DNA of 64,000 bases from Nautilus pompilius (Eukaryota > Mollusca > Cephalopoda > Nautilida > Nautilidae), in assembly GCA_018389105.1 (NCBI GenBank), contig JACATO010000631.1, forward strand, positions 992,001 to 1,056,000. The letters run 5' to 3'. Positions 27,625-34,892 of this stretch are shown in pieces. Made by a program: the position numbers and the translations under genes. Under the pieces are notes generated by a model, which had not been told where the DNA came from, did not search any database, and saw only the letters and a program-made list of their open reading frames with translations. Numbering within the stretch: the stretch's first letter is position 1; the number at the start of each line of letters is the position of its first letter.

Positions 27625-27731
27625 GAAAGTAATTTGTTTTCTTTGTTTTTTTTTCAGACAGCATTACCAGAGTATTGCAGAAGATTCTATTAGTGGTTCC
27701 TCAAGAGTATGGAGAAGAAACTTGGGAGTAA
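7328..27731 (+). CDS. SLC7A-like: SLC7-family amino-acid transporter light chain (xCT / b(0,+)AT-like), last nine coding exons
   Basis: Nine exons join in phase: 7328-7453, 12804-12903, 13606-13650, 15358-15481, 18654-18757, 18941-19037, 24239-24388, 24737-24910, 27658-27731 (TAA at 27729). They encode about 330 residues, the C-terminal two thirds of a family protein of about 480-530. Family landmarks in order are [89 protein letters not shown] and a C-tail with [13 protein letters not shown]. Known family members are 12-helix exchangers in the plasma membrane, bound by a disulfide to an SLC3 heavy chain. The cysteine for that bond lies in the part upstream of this window, so it cannot be checked. 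The ...LTEEI...NLPRA... and C-tail patterns resemble xCT and b(0,+)AT more than LAT1; the substrate is inferred only. Oddities are a GC donor at 18758 and a one-base deficit in the exon 24737-24910. The first exons were sought in 1-7300 and not found. Confidence 0.9.
7454..8335. other. Intronic sequence with a CT repeat
   Basis: Contains a short (CT)n tract near 7587-7607. No coding or repeat homology was recognised. Confidence 0.4.
8336..11184 (+). pseudogene. Decayed, intron-bearing hAT transposase gene
   Basis: Plus-strand blocks follow the order of a hAT transposase. First is a BED-like finger region with its cysteines lost ([19 protein letters not shown]). Next are [19 protein letters not shown] and [19 protein letters not shown] at 8590-8740. 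Then come [17 protein letters not shown] at 9255-9313, [14 protein letters not shown] at 9704-9745, and the dimerisation end [14 protein letters not shown] with VRKVH at 11070-11135. Several gaps look spliceosomal: GTAAGT at 8955 to TTTCAG at 9243, TTTTTCAG ending 9682, GTGAGT at 9861, and GTTAGT near 10661 to TTTTCAG near 10832. In-frame stops occur inside the blocks, so it is dead. It lies wholly in the intron between SLC7-like exons a and b. Confidence 0.75.
11185..12803. other. Intronic AT-rich sequence
   Basis: Homopolymer A-runs (11731, 12508) and short AT palindromes only. It ends in the acceptor of exon b. Confidence 0.4.
12804..12903 (+). CDS. SLC7A-like: SLC7-like exon b
   Basis: Acceptor CAG at 12801-12803 and donor GTAGGT at 12904. 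Phase 1 in, phase 2 out. It encodes EVENFQDSF, then an [16 protein letters not shown] helix segment that ends on the conserved GW. The 5.35-kb intron before it contains a decayed hAT gene. Confidence 0.88.
13120..13300 (+). repeat. Partial SINE-like repeat, same family as 14.65-14.90 kb
   Basis: It shares with the copy at 14.65 kb the segments TTCTTCT near 13195 and AGAGTTCCAGCAGGGACTTT near 13260 (there AGAGTTCTAGTAGGAACTTT), in the same order and orientation. The tRNA-like head is not clear here. Confidence 0.45.
13606..13650 (+). CDS. SLC7A-like: SLC7-like exon c (45-nt micro-exon)
   Basis: A 45-nt exon, acceptor TAG ending 13605 and donor GTAAGT at 13651. Phase 2 in and out. It encodes [15 protein letters not shown] with a split W codon at the left and a split K codon at the right. 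It holds the most recognisable family motif (N-[FY]-[VL]-T-E-E). Confidence 0.9.
   Translation, partial: ELLEFPHRRNYRPL
13651..14640. other. Intronic sequence without recognised element
   Basis: AT-rich. Near 14340-14450 short CTCTTATAG-type repeats recur imperfectly. No coding potential was seen. Confidence 0.35.
14650..14905 (+). repeat. tRNA-derived SINE, decayed
   Basis: The head has an A-box-like TGGTAGACTAATGG and, about 30 bp on, a B-box-like AAGTTTGAATCTC (consensus GGTTCRANNCC). A non-tRNA body shared with the piece at 13.12-13.30 kb follows. The two copies are diverged. No clear tail repeat is seen. Confidence 0.55.
15358..15481 (+). CDS. SLC7A-like: SLC7-like exon d
   Basis: Acceptor ACAG ending 15357 and donor GTAAGA at 15482. 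Phase 2 in, phase 0 out. It encodes [27 protein letters not shown] and [14 protein letters not shown] minus-strand hAT remnant begins within about 20 bp downstream of the donor. Confidence 0.9.
15490..17370 (-). pseudogene. Decayed hAT (ZMYM1 / DUF4371-type) transposase gene
   Basis: Minus-strand blocks in gene order: [20 protein letters not shown] near 16710-16775, [18 protein letters not shown] near 16610-16680, [11 protein letters not shown] near 16540-16580, [19 protein letters not shown] near 16440-16500, [11 protein letters not shown] near 16345-16385, [15 protein letters not shown] near 15850-15900, and the C-terminal [17 protein letters not shown] then KTWLRSTI at 15500-15580. Frames shift repeatedly. 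The recognisable C-terminus reaches to about 15500, almost touching the splice donor of SLC7-like exon d. Confidence 0.8.
17371..18653. other. Intronic AT-rich sequence
   Basis: Nothing recognised beyond homopolymer runs. It ends with the acceptor of exon e. Confidence 0.4.
18654..18757 (+). CDS. SLC7A-like: SLC7-like exon e, followed by a GC donor
   Basis: Acceptor TGAAG ending 18653. Phase 0 in, phase 2 out. It encodes [17 protein letters not shown] then [11 protein letters not shown] plus two bases of an Arg codon. The next exon is only in phase if splicing uses AG|GCAAGT at 18758, a GC-AG intron. Confidence 0.88.
18941..19037 (+). CDS. SLC7A-like: SLC7-like exon f
   Basis: Acceptor ACAG ending 18940, donor GTAAGT at 19038. 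Phase 2 in (completing the Arg codon), phase 0 out. It encodes [18 protein letters not shown] and TPAPSLLGI. The intron before it is only 183 bp. Confidence 0.9.
19038..22794. other. Large part of a 5.2-kb intron, content unclassified
   Basis: Several poly-C/G and poly-A runs (19230, 20636, 20970). The segment near 19980-20460 is richer in mixed sequence and may be an old repeat, but no transposase or SINE hallmark was found. Confidence 0.35.
22795..24020 (+). pseudogene. Decayed hAT (ZMYM1-type) transposase remnant
   Basis: Plus strand: [15 protein letters not shown] near 22795-22840 corresponds to the family's 'RGQGYDGA' block. Near 23810-23985 the C-terminal dimerisation block is readable across two frames: [11 protein letters not shown] then [20 protein letters not shown] and [14 protein letters not shown]. 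The sequence between is too decayed to align by eye. It is the same broad family as the minus-strand copy at 15.5 kb, in the opposite direction, in the next long intron. Confidence 0.65.
23041..23095. repeat. (CA)n microsatellite
   Basis: Imperfect then perfect CA dinucleotides inside the hAT remnant. Confidence 0.85.
24239..24388 (+). CDS. SLC7A-like: SLC7-like exon g
   Basis: Acceptor CCAG ending 24238, donor GTAAAC at 24389. Exactly 50 codons, phase 0 both sides. It encodes two helix segments and the loop [16 protein letters not shown], a strong family signature. The intron before it (5.2 kb) contains a decayed hAT element. Confidence 0.92.
24737..24910 (+). CDS. SLC7A-like: SLC7-like exon h, carrying a one-base deletion
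   Basis: Acceptor CTAG ending 24736, donor GTATGT at 24911. It starts in phase 0 with [18 protein letters not shown] and YQKPEES. Read straight through, it hits TGA at 24834-24836. The reading returns in another frame from 24829 as [17 protein letters not shown], which is clearly the next family segment. Length is 174; 175 is needed to leave the phase-1 end that the last exon requires. So one base is missing close to 24828. This is either a sequencing or assembly error or a disabling allele. Confidence 0.85.
24911..26405. other. Intronic sequence with possible small repeats
   Basis: Near 25235 ATGTTCAAAAGAACCCCAGC resembles the end of the foldback element at 30313. Near 25855 the string ACCAAGCAAGTTAC recurs on the opposite strand near 13360. 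Otherwise nothing is recognised. Confidence 0.35.
26406..27246 (+). mobile_element. Tc1-type element, internally deleted, with 212-bp inverted repeats
   Basis: The left repeat (26406-26617) and right repeat (27035-27246) are near-identical inverted copies. They begin CAGGTGCATCTCAAAAAATT and end ...ATTAGAATATTTCATAAGATCA. The TCTCAAAA(A/T)ATTAGAAT string appears at both the outer and inner ends, an IR/DR layout. TA follows the right end; the left flank is TG, a mutated TA. Between them is only the C-terminal part of a Tc1 transposase, so the element (841 bp, against about 1.6 kb usual) is non-autonomous. Confidence 0.92.
26622..26969 (+). pseudogene. C-terminal half of a Tc1 transposase (open frame, 115 codons)
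   Basis: The frame carries [13 protein letters not shown] with the second catalytic Asp, then [19 protein letters not shown] with the catalytic Glu, then [16 protein letters not shown] and AKGAPTKY, the usual C-terminus. The helix-turn-helix DNA-binding half and the first Asp are absent, so it cannot be an active enzyme. The frame itself has no stop, suggesting recent deletion or recent arrival. The residues match the well-known fish and amphibian Tc1 consensus closely from memory. Confidence 0.85.
27571..27624. repeat. (AAT)n microsatellite next to a splice acceptor
   Basis: About 54 bp of AAT repeats, ending 33 bp before the acceptor of the last SLC7-like exon. Confidence 0.9.
27658..27731 (+). 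CDS. SLC7A-like: SLC7-like last coding exon
   Basis: Acceptor TTTTTTCAG ending 27657, entered in phase 1. It encodes [18 protein letters not shown], then GEETWE and TAA. The pattern (TR.LQ.ILEVVPEE in xCT) is the family C-tail. An (AAT)n tract ends 33 bp upstream of the splice site. Confidence 0.85.
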
Positions 27732-29884
27732 ATGTCAAGTTTTGATGGATACATGAAGCGAAAATAATTTTTCCAGGACATTTTGAACAAAGCTATTTCA
27801 CCTTCATTCTTGTTAGTAGTATTACTTCTCAGCCATAATGTAACAGTTGTTGTGCCGTAATGTATCATTTTTGTTTAATGTAAAGAAACAGATGCTGAGC
27901 CTGGCTAAAGTTAGAGAATTAAAGATCAGGAGCTCTAACAGCTTCATTAAAAACAGAGAGAAAAAAAGTAATACATCTGTCTAGACCATTTTACTTTGCA
28001 TATTTTAGATCTCAAGACTTTGTTTTAAATTCAATTCAGTTCTTTTAAATATATTTAACTAAAATATAAAATGTAACCCATGAAGTACTTTGTAAAGAGT
28101 CTGTCATTAAACTCTCAAGCAGAGAACATGCACCATATATAACCACTTTTTTTTTTTTTTATCATGTAGGTTTAAGTCTTTCAACCTCAGTAATACTAAA
28201 CCAAATCCCACCTTAATTAGGGCTCAGACTTTCTATACCAGAACTTGGACCGTAGGACTATTTGTTTCTTGTCAAACGCCTGTCCAGATATTTGAGATCT
28301 AAGGACAGCTCCTCTTCAGGGAGGCTGGAAGTGGGATGGTATGGGGTACAACTCAGTCTAGAGTTATTTTGCAATACCTACACCAAATGTGTCCAGAAAA
28401 CCCTACTAGAACTCTTCAGTTTTTTTAATGTGGCAGGAAACCCAAATGGCTGGTTGGTGAAGATAAATGAGAAGAGATTGTGCCAAACTTGGGGCCTAGT
28501 TTACTAATGGACCACCAGCCACCTACCTTGTAGAATTTTTTTTTTTTTCTGAAATGTACATAATAGTCTTGAAGGCAGTTATTTTATTTTGTCTTTCTAA
28601 ATTTTAAAAGTTACCATTTTTAATTTTTGAAAGTATTTTTGCTTGGATGAGTTAAACATTCTCACATTTTCATTATAGTGGAATGTTTTTTCTTCACAGA
28701 TAACATCATTTAAAGATCCATTAACACAAAGATACTTGGCCTATTTATTAAGTCAGCATCACTAAAAGTATGCAAATCAGTAGCTGGGTGATGGGCACAT
28801 TACTAAATAAAGAAGTGATCTTGTTCCTCCTCTGGAGCTTCTCTGGTCAACAGTATAACCAAAAGGTTGATTATTTTAGCAGCTCACTGGGTATCCCCAG
28901 ATGCACTGTTTTTCTTTTAAGTTAACTCATAATGTATCAAGAGTCCTTTTTTCTCCTGAAACTGGAAATTTGGGATAAAAATTACAATAGCATCTAAATT
29001 TCACACTTGTAGGTGAAAGACTTCAGAACCATCTTTACAATAAAATTAGTATGGTTAGGTGGTAAATCATCTATTGATTGAGATTAACATAATATTAATT
29101 CCATTTGTAATTCAAAGTTTCATTAATTGTAAGGATATGTGTAGGAGATAGTTGCAGCTATATATGAGAAATAAAAATGAAAAGTTTGTCAGAATGTTGA
29201 TCTCTATTCTATTTTTTTCTTTTGTGCTGAAGCAAATTTTTGAAAAATCCCTCAACTAACACCTCGAGCACCTTGTTTCTTTGTTGTTTTCTTTAGTGTA
29301 ATATACTATAAGCTTTGTTTTTTGTGCACAAAAAAACAGTCCTTCAATTTTATAAAAATTTAAGGAAAAAACTAGTACTTTCTATAATTTATCTCCCCTT
29401 CTTGTATAGTTGAATTAGCACTAACTTTAAATTTATATAAGTACAGAGCTTATTAAATATTTATATAATTATGTCTTGTGTTATTTTTCTATAACAGGAC
29501 AATTTCTGTTGCCAAAAATTGGAATTTTAATTGTGAGATGTCATATGGAAATTACAATTTGATAATTAGAGAATTTTGTATTCTGATTGTTGCTGGAATG
29601 AAAAATAATTATTTGTGAGATAAATCTGTCACACTTTTAAAATATTTAAATTCCTGCTACATTCTATAGACTTATTCCAAAAGGAAATTATATATACATA
29701 TATAAAGTTCCTCACTTAGCTAATAGTCTAAAAATATAATTTACATTACTGTTATCTCTGGTGATTATGACAGTGAATGAATATTAGAGAACCTTGTTAC
29801 CAGTTACAAGGGAAAAAAAGGCATTGCTATCTTTCACACACATGCTGTGGCATAGGCTGTTTTTCACCTTTACTAGGATACATA
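27732..29884 (+). other. Probable 3' UTR and downstream sequence of the SLC7-like gene
   Basis: No further reading frame of note follows the stop. An AATAAA lies at 28806-28811 and others occur nearby, so the poly(A) site cannot be chosen from sequence. The tract is AT-rich with several T-runs. No repeat was recognised. Confidence 0.35.
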
Positions 29885-30312
29885 AGGGATGTTCAAATGA
29901 AACCAGCTGAAGTATTTCCATGAACATTTGGCCAGATTTCTTAATCAGTGGCTTCTACCAGGGGATGCTCAGAGTTGTTTAGCATTTTTTATGTTGAGGG
30001 GGAAGTTAAATTTGAAATATTCTACAATCTTATACAGCTTTTTTGAATACTGTTTATTCTTATTCTCACTTTGTACAGTCTATTTACTTATGTCAGTTTT
30101 GTTTATGTGGGATGCTCCATTTAATACACTGTACTGGGTCTAGTTTTCCAATTATTTCTGTTGCACAGTATATGAGCTTGGAACATTAAACTATTTAAGA
30201 CAATTTTTAAAATTGTTCATTTGTTAAAAATCATAATTTTTTTGTTTTATATATACAACCTGAACCTTGTGTAAAATGCATACTTATCCTATATATAAAC
30301 TGTATGTATACT

Positions 30313-30388
30313 AGGGATGTTCAAAAGAAACCTGGCTAAAACAGAATTTCTGAAAATGTATCTGGCCAGGTTTCAGTTAATTGTCCCT
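30313..30388. repeat. Foldback MITE-like element, about 76 bp
   Basis: The ends AGGGATGTTCAAAAGAAACC and (reverse) AGGGACAATTAACTGAAACC are imperfect inverted repeats that continue into TGGC. A related left-end string, AGGGATGTTCAAATGAAACC, occurs at about 29887. This suggests a small family of mariner-like MITEs. Confidence 0.5.
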
Positions 30389-32499
30389 TATATATAAAAA
30401 TACTCTTGATTATGTAAACCATTTCTGTGTGGTTTACGCAGTAGTGGAAAAGGACATGGACATATTAAGAGAATATCAAATAAACTGGGAAAAATTATCC
30501 ATTTTATAAATAGACGAGACTGACAAGTGAAGACTATTGTTTAATAAGATTTAAAATGTATAAGAATGTATCTTTAGATCACACACATCAATGATATTTA
30601 TTTTCTATGGCTCCCCCCCCACAGCTGTAGACAGTTTTAACTGTTGTCTCCATATATTTCATGAGATTTGGTTACCTATAAATGAATTTTGTTTTAACTA
30701 GAAACCTGTAATGTAATGACAACATTGAACTGTGCATGGTGGCTACTGATAGTCTAGAAAAATGTGAAAAATAGATTACAGGTGGTGTGTACCACTGGGA
30801 GGTAAGCAGTATGGCCTAAAAATGATGTTCCTGAAGACAATCAAAGATTGTGCTTTCTTAAAGGTGTTTCCTGGCAACATGGAGATATTTCATGGTTTTG
30901 GTTGTACATGGGTATCTTCACAAGCTTTTATGAACACTTAAGTGAAAATATGAATGTAAACATAAATATAAAAATTTGGTATAAATATGCATAAATTAAA
31001 AAATACAACTAAAAGTACCAAAAGGGCAGCATAATTGTACAAAGAGTAAATGAAAAGAATATTTTGAAGTATACCTTAGTTTATTTATAGCCAAATAAAA
31101 CCCAATTCAGGCACCAGAAATATAAGTGGAAAATATGCCTCACAGAGAGAAAAATGGTGGAAACAAAAATGATTAAAATAGAAATTTAAGATATAAGATA
31201 CAGTAGTAGCATTTTATTGTCTTCAGAACAGGATTAAGATGTTTGATAAAGATTCTCGTATTTAGGAAAATGAACCAATTCTATTTGATGTTGAAAAAAT
31301 AAAAATTAATTTCCATATGGGATGCAGTGGAGTACAAAACTTAAAGATATCTTTAAACGAAGTGAATGACAACCTAAATAGGTAATTACCTGGTGATTAA
31401 GAAACCATGTCTGAATGATCTGTTAATGAAAATAAAACATATCTGAAGTAGCCAAAACTAGCATTTTACACACTACTGATTTAAGGAATGTCAGGAGTAG
31501 AGATAGCTATAGTGCCATGATTTTTTTTATACAAACAGCTATGGTAGCAAATCATAAAGCAGCATCAAAACTGAATTATTCAGTAATTTAAATTAACATT
31601 TGAGAATCAAAAATTGTAAGGAATCTTTAACAATGTAATTAATTATTAAATGATAGCAATTTAGCAAGATAAGAAACACTTATTGCAAGTACAAAATAGT
31701 TCTGTGGGATTGTGTAAAGGACATTTGACTGCAACTGCTGGTTGGAGAAATGTATAGATTCAGAAATGAAAATGTTTTAAACTGTTAATATTTATCAAAG
31801 GAAACATTTAACATAAACATGCTTTCTGTTAATACATTGAAATTTTGAAGTGCCAGACAGTACATCTTGAACTTTCTTTAGGTATTAAATGTCTAAGATA
31901 TTAAGATATTGTATTCTCAAAAATGTAATCTGTTTGATGGTAAAGAGAACAAAGAGTGATTGTAATTTAGTATCATTCAAAGTGAAAGGCGAATAGTTTA
32001 ATAGTACTTTAGAGCAATTTGATGTTCCGATTTAATTCAGATTACAATATCAGAAACTTCTTGTGTCTGATGTAATCTTTAATAGCTTTTTGCTTCCCAA
32101 CTGTTATTTTAATATAAAAATAAAGGAAAATAACTGAATTTAAGCAATTTTTAATTCCCCTTTCTTTAAGGGGTTTCTTTAAAATAGAAATAATAGTATT
32201 AAAATTTAAATAAAAATAATAAATAGATAAATAATGGAATAATACTAACAGAAACCTGACCAAACAATTCAATACAAAATAAATAGGTAAATTAAAGAAG
32301 CTCATACTTGCAACCCAACAAAAAGGTTTTTCATACCAATTTTAGGTTGAGAGAAAAAATTAAGTAAATGGTTAGTGATAGTCAATGCAGGGTTTATGGC
32401 ATGTTAATTAAAAATTTAAAAATACTACATTTATTACTGATGGGAGGTTAATATGCAAAAAAAAATGTTGCGCAGAGTTAGTTCCCTTGATCATTAAAA
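30389..32499. other. AT-rich intergenic sequence between the two genes
   Basis: No coding potential or recognised repeat. A sharp rise in GC and CpG occurs at about 32.5 kb, where the next gene's promoter begins. Confidence 0.5.
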
Positions 32500-33480
32500 A
32501 AAAAAACTCCCCACTTCCGTATTGGTCTCAAACTTTCCCCGTGTCGGACTCATTCTCACTCGGAATCCAGCCGGACGGGCCCGACCCCCAGAAACTGCAA
32601 CCGGAAACCCCAGCAGGAGCTTAAACGAAGATCCGACGCCTGACAGCGGCTCTGTCTCCTCCCTACCCCAGTCTGGAACAGACCGCGGAGTGTCCGGAGC
32701 AGGGACTTCTGGGATTGATGGATGGATGGCGAGACAACAAAAAACCCGCAGCAGGTGAGAGCTTAGCGACTCCCCCCGTTGTGTCCGCTCGTGAGACGGG
32801 GACTGATGCTTCCCGGGAGTGGGGTCGGGGAATAAGCGGTTTTTGCTTTCAGCGGGGCGGGTGGGGTTTAAGAAGGGAATCTGGGGGGTGGGCAGGGATC
32901 CCCTCCCCTCCCGCTGCTGGCGGTGGTGGGTGGACGTAGTAACCCTTCCCCTCCCTAAACACCCTGGCCGGCTAATTAACCCCCCACCCCACCCCCAACC
33001 AGCTCCGCTTCATTCTGAATCGAATTTAACTGAATTCCCTGCCGGCGAACGGCTTGATTCATCTAGTTGTTCGGCTGCGCGGACTGGAGGTGTCAGCGCA
33101 CCCCGATCCCGTCTCAGTCAGGAGGAGGTTTCTGGAAATTTGGATGGTATGCGAACAACACGTGCGCTGGCGAGCGTGTCCCCGAATTCCTGTAACTGTC
33201 GCTGCGTGCGGGCCCCCAGCGCCGATACCCGGCTAGCTTCGCGTCAGGGTGGGGGCCCCTCTCCTCTCCCTCCCCCTGTCGTTACCATCCTAACTCCTTT
33301 ATAACTGGTTGGAGACTTAGCGGCCGGCCGGGGGTGGGGTCGTCTTCCTCCCTCTACCTGCTCGGTTCTTTGTGCAGCAGACGAAAAGCAAACAAAAACG
33401 CGAAAGAGGTGGAGACCGATCGATGAGAGAGAGCCAGGGATGATGCTTCGATGGGAATCTGGCTGGAAAATGGAATCGCC
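32500..33480 (+). promoter_or_regulatory. CpG-island promoter of the zinc-finger gene
   Basis: About 1 kb of GC- and CpG-rich DNA in otherwise CpG-poor surroundings. It has an inverted CCAAT box (ATTGG at 32521-32525) and an Sp1-type GGGGCGGG at 32854-32861, and no TATA box was noticed. The position, just upstream of the zinc-finger coding exon and on its strand, supports a promoter role. Open frames inside it on both strands are by-products of high GC. Confidence 0.75.
32718..32754 (+). other. Possible 5' UTR exon end with three upstream ATGs
   Basis: CAG|GTGAGA at 32755 is a good donor. Possible acceptors before the coding exon are CCCCACAG ending 33676 and TTTCTAACTTTAG ending 33797. ATGs at 32718, 32722 and 32726 precede the donor. 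Joining the 32726 frame to either acceptor runs into a stop before 33876, so these would be upstream ORFs, not an N-terminal extension. Confidence 0.4.
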
Positions 33481-33875
33481 GTAATGCAGCAGCAGCAGCG
33501 GTGTTTGATTTGTAGCCGAAAGCGATCTGATGTTGTTGTTTTTTTTTTGTCGCACCTGCTCTCACCTTTTACCGTCACCCCAAGAACGTTGTGGTTTCCC
33601 GCAGCTCCTATGGTTATTAGTCTCTTTAAATGAATTTTTCGTTGTTGTATTCATTTGTGCTCTTTTTGCCCCACAGATACTTTTCTCTCAATTTTTGGGG
33701 GTGGTGGAAATGCTCCCTAAGTTAAAAAAAAACGTGTAACTCTTTTGAGTTATTATTAGTTAATTTGTGTTTTCTTCTTTTCTATTTCTAACTTTAGTTT
33801 TCTTTTACAAACGATGTAAGAAGATCTGAATTTCACCGAAGGGAAAAGGGGAAAAAAAAAAAATTTACTGGCTTC

Positions 33876-34892
33876 ATGGATCAACGAGACGTAGAAAATG
33901 ATAAACAGAATGATTTGCTTCCGCAGCGAAGTCGAAAAGGTGGAAAGAAAGAGGGTAGGTATACTGCGCAGCAACATCAGCATATTGTGGGCACAAGTGG
34001 TCACAGTAGTGTCGGTTGTCAGAAGAAAGATACAGATGGTGGTAATGAAAAGAAAGAGAGGAGAAATGCTGATGGGTGTCTCGTGGAGCAGCAGAATGTA
34101 AAAGGGAGAAGAAGTGTTGTTGATGATGAGAATGAAGAAGAAGATGATGATGATGATGACAGTGACTATGATCTTGATATATATCCTGTGCAGGAGAAGA
34201 TTTCAAAATCTAGTGAAAACCAAACTGTAGAAAAAGCTTTCAAATGTGAGTTCTGCGACAAATCGTTTTCTCACAACAGTCACTATTTGCGCCACACGAG
34301 GACTCACACTGGCGAGAGACCTTTCAAGTGCAGTGTATGTGGGAGCACCTTCTTGCAAAACATTCACCTCACTCGTCACATGCGGATGCACAGTGGAGAG
34401 CGTCCATATATCTGCAAACACTGCGGAAAGTCATTTGCTCGGAATGGCATCCTCACTCGGCACATCCGCATCCATAGTGGCGAGAAGCCATACAAGTGTG
34501 AGTACTGTGGGAAAACCTTTTCAGTGAATGGTAATCTTTCGCGGCATGTGAAGATCCATCTGGAAAAGAAGCTGGACGATACAGAAGGGTCATGCTCTCT
34601 GTTTGATTATCCAACAATTGCAAAGAAAATCACTTACAAGTGCAAGCACTGCAACCAGATGTTCATCTCAAGTGAAAACCTTCGGCTGCACATGCACCTA
34701 CACCCAGAGGTGAAGTCTGAGAAGTTTGATTGTAAAGATGTTCCATACCCTGACATTGATAATATAATTAATGAACTTCCTGCAGTTAATAGTGACAAGT
34801 CGCTGTGTCGTTTTGAATGCTGTGGCAATGTATACACATCTGTTAGTGCTTTTGATGCTCATGCACTAACACATGATGAGGAATTTAACTGA
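33876..34892 (+). CDS. C2H2 zinc-finger protein, 338 residues, single coding exon
   Basis: Start chosen at 33876 because an in-frame TAG lies at 33795-33797, with no ATG between. Residues 1-30 are polar with a basic stretch (QRSRKGGKKEGR, possible nuclear signal). Residues 82-100 form an acidic run (DDENEEEDDDDDDSDYD). Four canonical fingers in tandem follow at 122-144, 150-172, 178-200 and 206-228, with TGERPF / SGERPY / SGEKPY linkers. A lone fifth finger lies at 254-276 (YKCKHCNQMF). A degenerate sixth lies at about 311-333 with C-x4-C spacing. Family knowledge: tandem fingers with such linkers bind DNA in the nucleus; the acidic part may contact other proteins. There is no KRAB, SCAN or BTB domain. 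AATAAA at 35423-35428 is a possible poly(A) signal. The target genes are unknown. Confidence 0.92.
   Translation: MDQRDVENDKQNDLLPQRSRKGGKKEGRYTAQQHQHIVGTSGHSSVGCQKKDTDGGNEKKERRNADGCLVEQQNVKGRRSVVDDENEEEDDDDDDSDYDLDIYPVQEKISKSSENQTVEKAFKCEFCDKSFSHNSHYLRHTRTHTGERPFKCSVCGSTFLQNIHLTRHMRMHSGERPYICKHCGKSFARNGILTRHIRIHSGEKPYKCEYCGKTFSVNGNLSRHVKIHLEKKLDDTEGSCSLFDYPTIAKKITYKCKHCNQMFISSENLRLHMHLHPEVKSEKFDCKDVPYPDIDNIINELPAVNSDKSLCRFECCGNVYTSVSAFDAHALTHDEEFN

Noticed and set aside
32726-32754. MARQQKTRSR as the true N-terminus of the zinc-finger protein
   Set aside because: Splicing from its donor to the plausible acceptors at 33676 or 33797 meets a stop before 33876, so the ATG at 33876 is preferred.
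32522-33565. Several frames of 60-161 codons on both strands
   Set aside because: They lie in the CpG island, where high GC lowers stop frequency. None has domain features or continues in phase into the zinc-finger exon.
34203-34421. Minus-strand and other plus-frame ORFs over the zinc fingers
   Set aside because: They are shadows of the 338-residue protein.
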